The notes below the pieces were generated by a model. That model searched no databases. It had not been told where the DNA came from and was given only the letters and a program-made list of their open reading frames with translations. Of a stretch of DNA of 64,000 nucleotides, positions 9,369-18,067 are shown in pieces. Every line of letters begins with the position of its first letter. The stretch's first letter is position 1. Made by a program: the position numbers and the translations under genes. Source of the stretch: Erwinia sp. (lineage in GTDB: Bacteria > Pseudomonadota > Gammaproteobacteria > Enterobacterales > Enterobacteriaceae); contig OZ024666.1 in NCBI GenBank assembly GCA_964016415.1, positions 930,001-994,000 of the forward strand, written 5' to 3'.

Positions 9369-10496
9369 ATGCATTGTGAACTCTATGCTGCCGGGCGTTG
9401 CCGATCCTGCCAGTGGCTTGAACAACCCTATCCTCAACAACTCGAAAATAAACAACAGATGTTGCAGCAGGCGTTCGGCGATAAGTTGAAGTCACAATGG
9501 TTGCTTCCCCACGCTTCTGATGAAGTTGCTTTCCGTAATAAAGCAAAGATGGTGGTGAGTGGCAGTGTTGAACGACCGATCTTTGGTATTTTCAACCGTC
9601 AGGGAGAGGCTGAGGATCTGACAAGCTGCCCGCTTTATCCAGCCAGTTTCCAGCCTGTATTTACCGCACTTAAGCCTTTTATCGCCCGGGCAGGGTTAAC
9701 CCCCTATAATATTTTGCGTAAACGCGGTGAGTTGAAATACCTGTTACTTACGCAGAGCAGCGTGGATGGCCAGTTTATGTTGCGGTTTGTTCTGCGCTCA
9801 ACGGATAAACTGGCTAAACTTCGCGAAGCACTGCCTGAGCTGCAACAACAACTGCCACAGTTACGCGTTATCTCGGTCAATATACAGCCGGTACATATGG
9901 CTATTCTCGAAGGGGAAGAGGAAATCGTTCTCAGCGATGATGACACCTTGCCCGTACAACTCAATGATGTACCCCTTTTCCTTCAGCCGCGTAGCTTTTT
10001 TCAAACCAATACGAAGGTTGCCAGTGCGCTCTACCAAACTGCCCGCCAATGGGTGGGGGAATTATCAGTTCGCAGCATGTGGGATCTCTTTTGCGGAGTA
10101 GGGGGCTTTGGTCTGCACTGCGCAACACCAGATATGTCGTTAACCGGGATTGAAATTTCGGGGGAAGCGATAGCGTGTGCCACACGCTCAGCCTCAATGA
10201 TGGGATTAACGCAAGTACAGTTTGCTGCGCTTGATTCCACTTCGTTTGCACAAGGTAAAGCGTCTGCTCCCGATCTGGTGCTGGTTAATCCTCCCCGGCG
10301 GGGGATTGGCCAAAAGCTTTGTGAAAAACTACAGCAGATTGCTCCGGCGTATTTACTTTACTCGAGTTGTAACCCGCAGACACTTGCCGCCGATTTACTC
10401 CATTTGACGGATTATCGGGTAGATAAAATTCAGCTTTTTGATATGTTTCCCCACACCTCACATGGTGAGGTGCTGGCATTACTCACTCACCACTGA
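9369..10496 (+). CDS. rlmC: RlmC, 23S rRNA (uracil-747-C5)-methyltransferase
   Basis: SAM-dependent RNA methyltransferase of the TrmA/RlmC/RlmD family that makes m5U747 in 23S rRNA. 375 residues when started at the ATG giving [11 protein letters not shown], the E. coli start; the reading frame extends 16 codons further upstream without conservation. Four iron-sulfur cysteines are visible at 3, 11, 14 and 87. The SAM domain shows [12 protein letters not shown], then [10 protein letters not shown] and the catalytic S-S-C-N-P-Q-T. Convergent with artM. Confidence 0.94.
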   Translation: MHCELYAAGRCRSCQWLEQPYPQQLENKQQMLQQAFGDKLKSQWLLPHASDEVAFRNKAKMVVSGSVERPIFGIFNRQGEAEDLTSCPLYPASFQPVFTALKPFIARAGLTPYNILRKRGELKYLLLTQSSVDGQFMLRFVLRSTDKLAKLREALPELQQQLPQLRVISVNIQPVHMAILEGEEEIVLSDDDTLPVQLNDVPLFLQPRSFFQTNTKVASALYQTARQWVGELSVRSMWDLFCGVGGFGLHCATPDMSLTGIEISGEAIACATRSASMMGLTQVQFAALDSTSFAQGKASAPDLVLVNPPRRGIGQKLCEKLQQIAPAYLLYSSCNPQTLAADLLHLTDYRVDKIQLFDMFPHTSHGEVLALLTHH

Positions 10497-10524
10497 CAGC
10501 ATTTCTTGCTGGTGTGAAGCTCAG

Positions 10525-10543
10525 GCGGCGTTACTGACGCCGC
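10525..10543. repeat. Hairpin at the rlmC/artM convergent junction
   Basis: GCGGCGT / ACGCCGC, a perfect 7-bp stem with a 5-nt loop, overlapping the artM stop codon between two converging genes. Neither side carries a U-tract, so a termination role is uncertain. Confidence 0.4.
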
Positions 10544-11199
10544 TCAAAAGCGAGAGCACGACGCTCTATCAGACGCATTGCGAAAGTCAAAAAGCCGTTA
10601 ATGCACAGATAAATGATCCCCGCCGCACCAAATACAGCAGCATCGTAGGTGCGCCCATACAGCATCTGACTGTATCCCATCACATCCATCAGGGTAATAG
10701 TGAAAGCCAGCGAGGTGCTTTTAAATACTAATACCACTTCATTTGAGTAGGATGACAGCGACCGCTTAAATGCATAAGGGAGCAGAATCGCCAGAGTGCT
10801 TCTGCGTCCCATTCCGAGCGCAGCACATGACTGCCACTGTCCTGAGGGAATGGCTCTCACTGCGCCGTAGAATAGCTGAGTAGTATAGGCGGCACTGTTT
10901 AAGGAGAGTGCTGCTAATGCAGATAGCCAGGGCTCTGAAAGCCAGTGCCACAGCCAGGGAATTTGCTGCAGTGAGGTAAACTGGCCTGGACCATAGTAGA
11001 TGAGGAAAATCTGCACCAGCAGCGGCGTGCCGGTGAACAGCGTAATATAGCCACGCACTAACTGACTCAGGATGATAATACGCAGAGAGAGAATCAGCGT
11101 GCAGACTCCGGCAAGAATCAGCGCTATTACAATAGAAACAACGGTTAGTATCAGGCTGGTGGGTAAGCCTTTGAGGATCTCAGGCAGGTACTGCAGCAT
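10531..11199 (-). CDS. artM: ArtM, arginine ABC transporter permease
   Basis: Inner-membrane permease of the HisMQ type; pairs with ArtQ for L-arginine import. 222 residues, equal to the E. coli protein. Starts [12 protein letters not shown] and has the EAA-type loop around C-A-A-L-G-M-G-R-R. Its ATG overlaps the artQ stop by one base (TAATG). Last gene of artPIQM; the E. coli artJ gene that follows artM is absent here. Confidence 0.94.
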   Translation of the reverse strand: MLQYLPEILKGLPTSLILTVVSIVIALILAGVCTLILSLRIIILSQLVRGYITLFTGTPLLVQIFLIYYGPGQFTSLQQIPWLWHWLSEPWLSALAALSLNSAAYTTQLFYGAVRAIPSGQWQSCAALGMGRRSTLAILLPYAFKRSLSSYSNEVVLVFKSTSLAFTITLMDVMGYSQMLYGRTYDAAVFGAAGIIYLCINGFLTFAMRLIERRALAFERRQ

Positions 11200-11915
11200 T
11201 AGCTTCCTCCCTGCTGATAGTGTCGGGTTCGTGCGTCTATTCGCCGGATGATCTGTTGGCTGATCAGGGTAATAATCAGGTAAATCAGCGCGGCAATGAG
11301 ATACCAGGTGAAGGGTGTTTGCGTACGTATGGCGATACTTTTTGTCTGGAGCATAATGTCATTAACACTGATTAATGAGACCAGCGCAGTATCTTTCAAC
11401 AACACCAGCCACTGATTACTCAACCCAGGCAGTGCATGTTGCCACATTTGCGGAACAATTAAGCGGAAAAAAATAGCAGGCGTTGTCATGCCCAGAGCCT
11501 GTCCTGATTCCCATTGTCCCAGGGGGACTGCTTTCAGTGCCCCGCGCAGGGTCTGCGATGCATAAGCCGCATATAAAATCGATAATGCGATAACACCACA
11601 CCAAAAAGGAGTGATATTGAAATTACCAACGTCCATTTGCACACGGAAAGAGAGCGACCCGAGGGGGAGTGTGAATCCTTCTGAAATCAACAAGATCAGT
11701 TGCGAGGAGCCTGCATAGATAAAAAGCACAACTAAAATCTCTGGCAACCCACGAAAAAAAGTCACCAGCAGCGTTGCTGTTAAAGCCAAAGGGCGAGAGC
11801 GTGCTGACTCCCAGACGGCGAATAACATCGCCAGTGCCAGGCCAAACACCAGTGATGATAAAGCAAGGCCGAGGGTTATCCCCGCGGCATTGAGAAGAGA
11901 AAGAAAAATATCCAT
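11199..11915 (-). CDS. artQ: ArtQ, arginine ABC transporter permease
   Basis: 238 residues, the E. coli length, with five or so hydrophobic segments. The EAA-type loop [14 protein letters not shown] contacts the ATPase Art[14 protein letters not shown] motif typical of the HisMQ permease family is present. It lies 7 bp after artI and overlaps artM by one base. Confidence 0.94.
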   Translation of the reverse strand: MDIFLSLLNAAGITLGLALSSLVFGLALAMLFAVWESARSRPLALTATLLVTFFRGLPEILVVLFIYAGSSQLILLISEGFTLPLGSLSFRVQMDVGNFNITPFWCGVIALSILYAAYASQTLRGALKAVPLGQWESGQALGMTTPAIFFRLIVPQMWQHALPGLSNQWLVLLKDTALVSLISVNDIMLQTKSIAIRTQTPFTWYLIAALIYLIITLISQQIIRRIDARTRHYQQGGS

Positions 11916-11922
11916 TCAGTGA

Positions 11923-12651
11923 TTACTGCTGAAACCATTTCTTATAGACAGCATCGTAAGTGCCGTCAGTTTTGATTTTTTCCAGTGCGTGGTTCAACTG
12001 GCCTTGTAGCTCAGTATTACCCAGACGTACTGCAATCCCTAGTCCTGCACCGAAGAAGGCTTTGTCCGTCACCTTATTGCCCAGCGCGGCCAGATTTGCG
12101 TTCTGTTGCAGCCAGTTATGCACCACAGCCGTATCACCAAATACTGCATCGATGCGACCATTTTTCAGATCAAGAATCGCGTTCTGATAGCTGTCGTATG
12201 GGACGGGGGTCACATCTGTCAATTTTTCTGTCAGGTATTTTTGATGGGTAGTACCATTTTGCACACCGATACGTTTGCCTTTAAGTTCTGCGATATCGGC
12301 AACTTTGCCTTTCTGGATGATAAATGAGGCTGAATTGTCATAGTAAGGCGCGGTGAAAGAGATCTGTTTTTCACGCTCGGCAGTGATATCCAGGCCGGCG
12401 ATCACTGCGTCAAAACGACGGAACTTCAGACTTGGGATCAGACTGTCGAATGCCTGATTAGTGAATGTACATTCAGCCTTAATTTCTTTACATAAAGCAT
12501 TGGTCAGATCGATATCGAAGCCCTGAATTTTATTATCAGCATCGACATATTCAAAAGGAGGATATGAGGCCTCAGTAGCGAAACGAATGGTTTCTGCTGG
12601 TGCACCCAGGCTAACGCTGGCCAGTATTGTAGCAAGTAAGATTTTTTTCAT
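11923..12651 (-). CDS. artI: ArtI, arginine/basic amino acid periplasmic binding protein
   Basis: Periplasmic solute-binding protein of the family-3 SBPs. 242 residues from M-K-K-I-L-L, with a Sec signal peptide of about 19 residues ending near A-P-A. The mature protein begins E-T-I-R-F-A-T-E-A-S-Y-P-P-F-E, the family signature, with G-F-D-I-D-L and F-D-A-V-I-A-G-L-D-I later. An ATG overlapping the artP stop (TAATG) gives five more residues, but an aggata ribosome site lies just before the inner ATG pair, so I start at 12651. Called ArtI rather than ArtJ because it lies between artP and artQ. Confidence 0.88.
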   Translation of the reverse strand: MKKILLATILASVSLGAPAETIRFATEASYPPFEYVDADNKIQGFDIDLTNALCKEIKAECTFTNQAFDSLIPSLKFRRFDAVIAGLDITAEREKQISFTAPYYDNSASFIIQKGKVADIAELKGKRIGVQNGTTHQKYLTEKLTDVTPVPYDSYQNAILDLKNGRIDAVFGDTAVVHNWLQQNANLAALGNKVTDKAFFGAGLGIAVRLGNTELQGQLNHALEKIKTDGTYDAVYKKWFQQ

Positions 12652-12665
12652 CATATTATCCTGCA

Positions 12666-13394
12666 TTAATGCGATAAATAGTGGGCAAACGCGGTAGTTT
12701 GCGGTTGAGTAAAACGATCAGAACCACCTTGTTCGATGATGTGACCATTCTCCATATACACTACCTGGCTTGCCGTTTTACGTGCAACCTCTACCTCATG
12801 AGTGACAATCACCTGGGTGATATGAGTTTCAGCCAGTTCCTGGATAATGGTGACGATTTGAGCTGTAATCTCCGGGTCAAGCGCAGCCGTAGGTTCGTCA
12901 AAAAGTAATACTGCAGGTTCCATCATCAGTGCTCTGGCGATAGCAACCCGCTGCTGCTGGCCGCCTGACAGATGCAGGGGATAACGGTCGGCAAATTCGT
13001 TCAGACGTAAGCGTATCAGTAACTTTTTGGCACGCGCATGTGCTTCCTCTTTGCTGAGTCTGAGCACCCGGCAGGGAGCTTCAATCAGATTTTCAGTCAC
13101 CGTAAGATGCGGCCAGAGGTTATATTGCTGGAACACCATGCCAACATCCTGACGCAATTGACGTATGTTTTGTTCATCAGGAGGAGAGCTAAACTCAAAT
13201 GTCTTACCTGCTATTGAAAGCGTGCCTGAACGGGGCATTTCGAGCAGATTCAAAACGCGCAATAGCGAGCTCTTACCTGCGCCACTTGGACCCAGCAAAA
13301 CCATGGTTTCGCCTGCCGGACAGTTGATCCGGATGTCAAACAGAGCCTGGTGAGCGCCGTAAAAACAGTTGATGCCGTTTAGTTGAATACTCAT
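12666..13394 (-). CDS. artP: ArtP, arginine ABC transporter ATP-binding protein
   Basis: ATPase of the arginine importer. 242 residues, as in E. coli, starting [16 protein letters not shown]. Walker [10 protein letters not shown], signature L-S-G-G-Q-Q-Q-R, Walker [13 protein letters not shown] and a T-H-E-V switch histidine are all present. No clear Shine-Dalgarno sequence precedes this ATG. An in-frame ATG 17 codons upstream (13445) exists but also lacks one and adds unconserved residues. First gene of artPIQM. Confidence 0.92.
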   Translation of the reverse strand: MSIQLNGINCFYGAHQALFDIRINCPAGETMVLLGPSGAGKSSLLRVLNLLEMPRSGTLSIAGKTFEFSSPPDEQNIRQLRQDVGMVFQQYNLWPHLTVTENLIEAPCRVLRLSKEEAHARAKKLLIRLRLNEFADRYPLHLSGGQQQRVAIARALMMEPAVLLFDEPTAALDPEITAQIVTIIQELAETHITQVIVTHEVEVARKTASQVVYMENGHIIEQGGSDRFTQPQTTAFAHYLSH

Positions 13395-13439
13395 GCGTGA
13401 AAAATGAATAGCGAGTGATGAGGCGAATCTTAACGTTGA

Positions 13440-13457
13440 TAGCATAGTTATGCAATC
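13440..13457 (-). promoter_or_regulatory. Candidate ARG box (ArgR site) upstream of artP
   Basis: On the minus strand the stretch reads ATTGCATAACTATGCT, with a perfect 12-bp palindrome GCATAGTTATGC at 13442-13453. It resembles the ArgR half-site pair wnTGAATwwwwATTCAnw with a few mismatches and lies about 50 bp before the artP start. E. coli art genes are ArgR-repressed, which makes the reading plausible. A second adjacent box is only weakly visible. Confidence 0.4.
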
Positions 13458-13602
13458 ACTGCGCGTAAATTCCTGTCATCATGAGAAAATAATCACAAAA
13501 ACGGCGAGGGAATAGCCTGTCAGTGGAGTGAGATATCGATTATCCTGCGGTAATAAGCAGGCTAGCCAGATGGCGTCGGGGTTGAGTTAAGGAGAGTGTC
13601 AT

Positions 13603-14454
13603 ATGTGGTATGGTGGATACTGGCAGAAGATGATCCTGTCCGGAGTGATTATGTTACTGATGGGGTGTACGCAATATCATTACCGGCATGAAACCGGCTA
13701 TCGGGTAGATTTACGTCATCAGACTGATCATGCGCCTTCACGAATCAAAGTCATTGTACTGCATTATACGGCAGAAACACTGCCGGTTTCGCTGGCCTTG
13801 CTGAGGGGAGATCAGGTCAGTGCACACTATGTTATAGCCTCATCGCCAGAGCATGACTTTCAAACCGGGGAACCCACTGTTATCGGCATCGTGCCTGAGG
13901 ATCAAGTCGCCTGGCACGCCGGGACCAGTTTCTGGCGCGGTGCGACACGGCTGAATGACACATCGCTGGGCATTGAGTTGGTAAACCAAGGACCGTTCAT
14001 CCATGACGGCACACAGCACTGGGCGGCATATCCTCCTGCGCAGATAGCTGCACTGCTACCGTTGTTGAAGCAGTTAATTGCTCGTTATCAGATTGCCCCG
14101 GAAAATATTGTTGCCCACAGCGATATTGCCCCACAACGTAAACAAGACCCTGGTCCGGCTTTTCCCTGGCAGTGGCTGGCAGCGCAGGGCGTTGGTGCCT
14201 GGCCCAATGCGGAGTTGGTACAACAACACCTTGCGGGACGTGCAGCAGCATCACCAGTGGTAGAGAGTACATTGCTTAGCTTACTTGCACGGTACGGCTA
14301 CGCTGTTACGCCTGAAATGAGCGCAAATGAAAGACGTAATGTTATCCGCGCCTTTCAAATGCATTTCAGACCCGCAAATTATAGTGGTATTGCAGATGCA
14401 GAGAGCGAAGCCATCGTCTGTGCATTACTGCAGCAGCAGAATCGCCAGCAATAG
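13603..14454 (+). CDS. amiD: AmiD, N-acetylmuramoyl-L-alanine amidase lipoprotein
   Basis: Zinc amidase that cleaves the MurNAc-L-Ala bond in peptidoglycan, anchored to the outer membrane. 283 residues. The lipobox L-L-M-G-C places the lipidated cysteine at residue 22; Thr follows, not the inner-membrane-retention Asp. The amidase_2 fold supplies probable zinc ligands His54 (V-L-H-Y-T), His172 (V-A-H-S-D-I-A-P) and Asp182 (K-Q-D-P-G-P). A C-terminal peptidoglycan-binding-like helical domain covers about residues 210-283. The start follows aaggagag. E. coli AmiD has 276 residues. Confidence 0.92.
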   Translation: MWYGGYWQKMILSGVIMLLMGCTQYHYRHETGYRVDLRHQTDHAPSRIKVIVLHYTAETLPVSLALLRGDQVSAHYVIASSPEHDFQTGEPTVIGIVPEDQVAWHAGTSFWRGATRLNDTSLGIELVNQGPFIHDGTQHWAAYPPAQIAALLPLLKQLIARYQIAPENIVAHSDIAPQRKQDPGPAFPWQWLAAQGVGAWPNAELVQQHLAGRAAASPVVESTLLSLLARYGYAVTPEMSANERRNVIRAFQMHFRPANYSGIADAESEAIVCALLQQQNRQQ

Positions 14455-14458
14455 AGTT

Positions 14459-14485
14459 GGGGGGATTTCAACGTGGCCCCCCCCC
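14459..14485. other. G6 and C9 runs between amiD and poxB
   Basis: Six G residues (14459-14464) are followed 12 nt later by nine C residues (14477-14485) in the 42-bp gap between the convergent amiD and poxB genes. The two runs can pair as a six-GC stem, which may serve as a bidirectional transcript end, although no U-tract follows. The long C run is also slippage-prone. Confidence 0.4.
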
Positions 14486-14496
14486 GTATTGAGTTA

Positions 14497-16218
14497 TTAA
14501 CGTAACCAGTTGGTTTTTGCCAGATCAACAATTTCGTCACCGCGACCATTGATAATAGCGCGCAACATATACAGGCTGAAGCCTTTTGCTTGCTCAAACT
14601 GAATCTGCGGTGGCATGACCAGTTCTTCTTTGGCTGTCACAACATCCAGCAGAACGGGCCCCTCATGCGCCAGTGCGGTTTCGATTGCACTATCAAGCTC
14701 AGAAGCTTTTTCGACTCTGATGCCTTTGATACCACAGGCTTCGGCGATCGTGGCAAAATTAGGATTCGCCAGATCAGTGCCGTCAGTCAGAAATCCGCCA
14801 GCTTTCATCTCCATGGCAACGAAACCCAGTACACTGTTATTAAACACAGCCAGTTTGATGGGTAACTTCAACGGTGCGAGGGAAAGAAAATCCCCCATCA
14901 GCATACTGAATCCGCCATCCCCGCAAAGTGCAATAACCTGGCGTTTGCGGTCTACGGCTTGTGCGCCGATAGCCTGAGGCATAGCGTTTGCCATGGAACC
15001 ATGGTTAAACGAACCAAGTAGCCTGCGCTGGCCATTCATTTTCAGATAACGTGCGGCCCAGACGGTGGGGGTGCCTACGTCACAAGTGAAAATAGCATCA
15101 TCATTCGCATAGTGGCTGAGTTGCTGTGCCAGATACTGAGGGTGAATTGGCTGGATATCATTGACAGTGGCCAATGCGTCAAGCTCTTTGCGTGCCTTTG
15201 CATAATGCGTCAATGCCGTGTCGAGGAAGCGACGATCACTGTGTGTTTCCAGCTTCGGCAGTAAGTCAGCGAGACTGGATTTTATATCCCCCACCAGCGC
15301 CATATTCAGATGGCAGTGCGAACCTAAACTGCCTGGATTGATATCAATCTGAATAATTTTAGCCTCAGCAGGATAGAATGCCCGGTACGGGAACTGAGTA
15401 CCTAACAGCAGCACAAGATCAGCTTCCATCATGGCATGATATCCGGAAGAAAAACCGATTAAACCGGTCATGCCGACATCGTAAGGATTGTCATACTCGA
15501 GATACTCTTTGCCGCGTAATGCGTGAACAATTGGCGCCTTGAGTGTTTCTGCCAGTTTTAGTACCTCTTCACGCGCATCTGCACAGCCACTGCCACACAT
15601 CAAAGTGATTTTTTTTGCTGCATTAAGTTCAGTTGCCAGTTTTTCCAGCTCACTGTCACGCGGTTGAACTACAGGAGATTGTAAGGGATACCAGGGAATA
15701 GCTGCATGCTCAGGCGCTGCTTTCAGAGCGATATCTCCGGGTAACACGATTACAGACACACCGCGGTTGATTACTGCTTTGCGAATGGCAATATCCAGTA
15801 CCTGAGGAAGCTGGTCCGGAGAGGACACCAATTCACAATAATGACTACATTCGCGGAACAGTTCCTGGGGATGTGTTTCCTGAAAATAGTTGCTGCCGAT
15901 CTCGCTGGAAGGGATATGAGCCGCAATGGCCAGTACGGGAACATGATTTCGATGGCAATCGAATAGCCCATTAATTAAATGTAGATTCCCTGGCCCACAT
16001 GAACCTGCGCACACTGCCAGCTGCCCGGTTATTTGCGCCTCTGCACCTGCGGCGAAAGCGGCGACTTCTTCATGGCGGGTTGGCATCCATTCAATCGATT
16101 TCATGCGGTTAAGACTGTCACTGAGTCCGTTGAGTGAATCTCCCGTTACGCCCCAAATACGTTTAACGCCAGCACTCTCCAGTGTTTTTGCCAGTAAACT
16201 GGCGATAGTCTGTTTCAT
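14497..16218 (-). CDS. poxB: PoxB, pyruvate dehydrogenase (ubiquinone)
   Basis: Thiamine-diphosphate and FAD enzyme that oxidatively decarboxylates pyruvate to acetate and CO2, passing electrons to ubiquinone at the inner membrane. 573 residues from M-K-Q-T-I-A-S-L; four upstream codons precede it. N-terminal Pyr domain with [13 protein letters not shown]-terminal PP domain with [12 protein letters not shown] running to F-N-N. The C-terminal lipid-activation segment [16 protein letters not shown] is present. The E. coli neighbours ltaE and hcp-hcr are missing. Confidence 0.95.
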   Translation of the reverse strand: MKQTIASLLAKTLESAGVKRIWGVTGDSLNGLSDSLNRMKSIEWMPTRHEEVAAFAAGAEAQITGQLAVCAGSCGPGNLHLINGLFDCHRNHVPVLAIAAHIPSSEIGSNYFQETHPQELFRECSHYCELVSSPDQLPQVLDIAIRKAVINRGVSVIVLPGDIALKAAPEHAAIPWYPLQSPVVQPRDSELEKLATELNAAKKITLMCGSGCADAREEVLKLAETLKAPIVHALRGKEYLEYDNPYDVGMTGLIGFSSGYHAMMEADLVLLLGTQFPYRAFYPAEAKIIQIDINPGSLGSHCHLNMALVGDIKSSLADLLPKLETHSDRRFLDTALTHYAKARKELDALATVNDIQPIHPQYLAQQLSHYANDDAIFTCDVGTPTVWAARYLKMNGQRRLLGSFNHGSMANAMPQAIGAQAVDRKRQVIALCGDGGFSMLMGDFLSLAPLKLPIKLAVFNNSVLGFVAMEMKAGGFLTDGTDLANPNFATIAEACGIKGIRVEKASELDSAIETALAHEGPVLLDVVTAKEELVMPPQIQFEQAKGFSLYMLRAIINGRGDEIVDLAKTNWLR

Positions 16219-16419
16219 TGCGTACTCCATGTTATTGACGTAATAAGCGTCGCATTGCGACCTTCATAAAACATGATTTAGCATAGCTGATGTTTTAAGC
16301 TGTAAAACGACACAGTGTGCGGAAGTGACAAAGGCGTGGTGCATTGATGCAGAATGTTGTGTATTCAGATATTGCCATAGTCCCTTTATGACAATTTCTG
16401 CTCTGACAGGTTTCAGAAC

Positions 16420-16455
16420 CGTCAGCTGAGAAGCGGGGCAATGACTCAGCTGACG
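16420..16455. repeat. Perfect 11-bp inverted repeat between lysO and poxB
   Basis: CGTCAGCTGAG (16420-16430) and CTCAGCTGACG (16445-16455) are exact inverted repeats around a 14-nt loop, about 33 bp downstream of the lysO stop and 200 bp upstream of the poxB start. No U-tract follows on the lysO strand. It could be a transcript-end hairpin of lysO or a protein-binding site in the poxB upstream region. Confidence 0.55.
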
Positions 16456-16488
16456 CACTGCGGATAAAAAACAGCAATAGTATTACAC

Positions 16489-17388
16489 TCAGGCGGCAAA
16501 CAGAGCGATCAACACCGGTGCCAGCAAACTCAAAATAAAGCCCTGAACAATTGCCGCTGGCACAATTTCGGTACCACCGCTGCGTTGCAAGACGGGTAAG
16601 GTGAAATCCATTGAAGTGGCACCACAAAGACCCAAAGCCAGCGAGCGATGATGGACGATCAAGGCCGGAATTAACATGATAGCTACCAGCTCACGAATGA
16701 GATCGTTAAAAAAAGCAGCACTACCAATGACCGGGCCAAATGATTCACTCATGATGATGCCTGAGAGTGAATACCAGCCGAAGCCTGACGCCATCGCGAG
16801 CCCGGTTTTCAGCGGCAACGATAACCCGATGGCAGCGATGACGCCCCCCACCAGTGAGCTACCACAAACCACAGTCGCCACCAGCAGTCCTCTGCGATTA
16901 AGTAATATTTGCCGTAAAGTCATCCCACTGCCACGTAACTTTAACCCTACCAGCAACAATAAAAATAAAAGAGCGTACTCACTGGCCTGAGAGGCCCGGG
17001 CAAACAGCCGCCAATGAGTTAATCCAACCAGGAAACCGGCTATCACCACACCACACAGTTTTAATGACTCGACTGCCATGCGCAATCGCGAAGGTAAGGC
17101 TTCCGGCCGATGTTGATGTTGCCAGGGACGGCACCACTCCAGCACACGCAGCGCGATAAAATTACACAATAAAATACAAAACGCACTGATCACGCAGTAA
17201 CGGAAGATGGAAATCAGGTTGCGCCCAAGGTCATCAAGAAATGCCAGACTGATGCCCATAAAAAACAAAATAACGTATACCATCCAGCCTAACAGTGTAT
17301 TGACATGACGCAGTTGCCGTTCCGGCAAGCGTGGTATCAGATAGCCTGTTATCAGAGGTAAAAGGAGAAGCAGCAATCCAGAGTACAT
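16489..17388 (-). CDS. lysO: LysO (YbjE), L-lysine exporter
   Basis: Inner-membrane exporter of lysine, also implicated in resistance to the analogue thialysine. 299 residues when started at M-Y-S-G-L-L-L, exactly the E. coli length; the frame extends 17 codons upstream without conservation. Multiple hydrophobic segments (about eight). Family landmarks: F-F-M-G-I-S-L-A-F-L-D, S-G-F-G-W-Y-S-L-S-G-I, S-F-G-P-V-I-G-S-A-A-F-F-N-D and C-G-A-T-S-M-D-F-T-L-P-V-L-Q-R. Divergent from clpS. Confidence 0.92.
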   Translation of the reverse strand: MYSGLLLLLLPLITGYLIPRLPERQLRHVNTLLGWMVYVILFFMGISLAFLDDLGRNLISIFRYCVISAFCILLCNFIALRVLEWCRPWQHQHRPEALPSRLRMAVESLKLCGVVIAGFLVGLTHWRLFARASQASEYALLFLLLLVGLKLRGSGMTLRQILLNRRGLLVATVVCGSSLVGGVIAAIGLSLPLKTGLAMASGFGWYSLSGIIMSESFGPVIGSAAFFNDLIRELVAIMLIPALIVHHRSLALGLCGATSMDFTLPVLQRSGGTEIVPAAIVQGFILSLLAPVLIALFAA

Positions 17389-17718
17389 GGTCAATACATC
17401 TATTGAAAAAACAGAATGATACACTAACGTAAAACCCATTTTCAGTAAAGCGTGAGACAGGTAAAAAGCGAAATGTCAGAAAAAAGTCGGTAAATATGAG
17501 ATGGATCCTGCCGGCGCCGAGAGGGTATCAGCAGATAAAAATAGTTATTGTTCTCTTTGATGGCCTTGAAAAGGCGAAAATCAGCACAATTTCATTAAAG
17601 GTCATAAAAGGATAAAAAAACGCAAATTGCGATTGGACCATGATTTTTCCGGGATGTGTTAAACTTAATGTATCCTGTCCACTAAATTTAACTGACATAC
17701 GCTTGAACCTGGAAAGGT
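17389..17718. other. Divergent intergenic region lysO-clpS
   Basis: 330 bp holding the presumed lysO and clpS promoters. In E. coli the gene upstream of clpS is cspD; no cold-shock reading frame is present here. I see only a small GCCTT/AAGGC hairpin (17563-17575) and AT-rich sequence. No confident promoter hexamers can be assigned by eye. Confidence 0.5.
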
Positions 17719-18039
17719 ATGGGAAACATTAATGACTGGCTGAACACTGAGCATCTGACAACACTGTTGTCACGCGAAAGTGACCAGCCCCCCCCGATGT
17801 GTAATGTCATTTTAAATAATGACGATTATACCCCTATGGAATTTGTTATTGACGTACTGCAAAAGTTCTTTTCTTATGATGTTGAACGTGCAACGCAGCT
17901 TATGTTGACGGTGCATTATGAAGGTAAAGCAGTTTGCGGTGTTTTTACTGCAGAAGTGGCGGAAACGAAAGCTGCGCTGGTCAATAAGTATGCCAGAGCG
18001 AATGAACATCCGTTGCTGTGCACGTTAGAAAAAGCCTGA
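17719..18039 (+). CDS. clpS: ClpS, N-end-rule adaptor for ClpAP
   Basis: Cytoplasmic adaptor that delivers proteins with destabilising N-terminal residues to ClpAP. 106 residues, the E. coli length. The N-degron pocket residues Asn34, Asp35 and His66 are all in place (L-N-N-D-D-Y-T-P and V-H-Y-E-G-K). A flexible N-terminal tail (about residues 1-25) precedes the core. Eight consecutive C residues lie in the codons for the tail at 17788-17795. It lies 28 bp before clpA. Confidence 0.95.
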   Translation: MGNINDWLNTEHLTTLLSRESDQPPPMCNVILNNDDYTPMEFVIDVLQKFFSYDVERATQLMLTVHYEGKAVCGVFTAEVAETKAALVNKYARANEHPLLCTLEKA

Positions 18040-18067
18040 ACCAGGCAATCTATTGTGGAGGTGCCCC

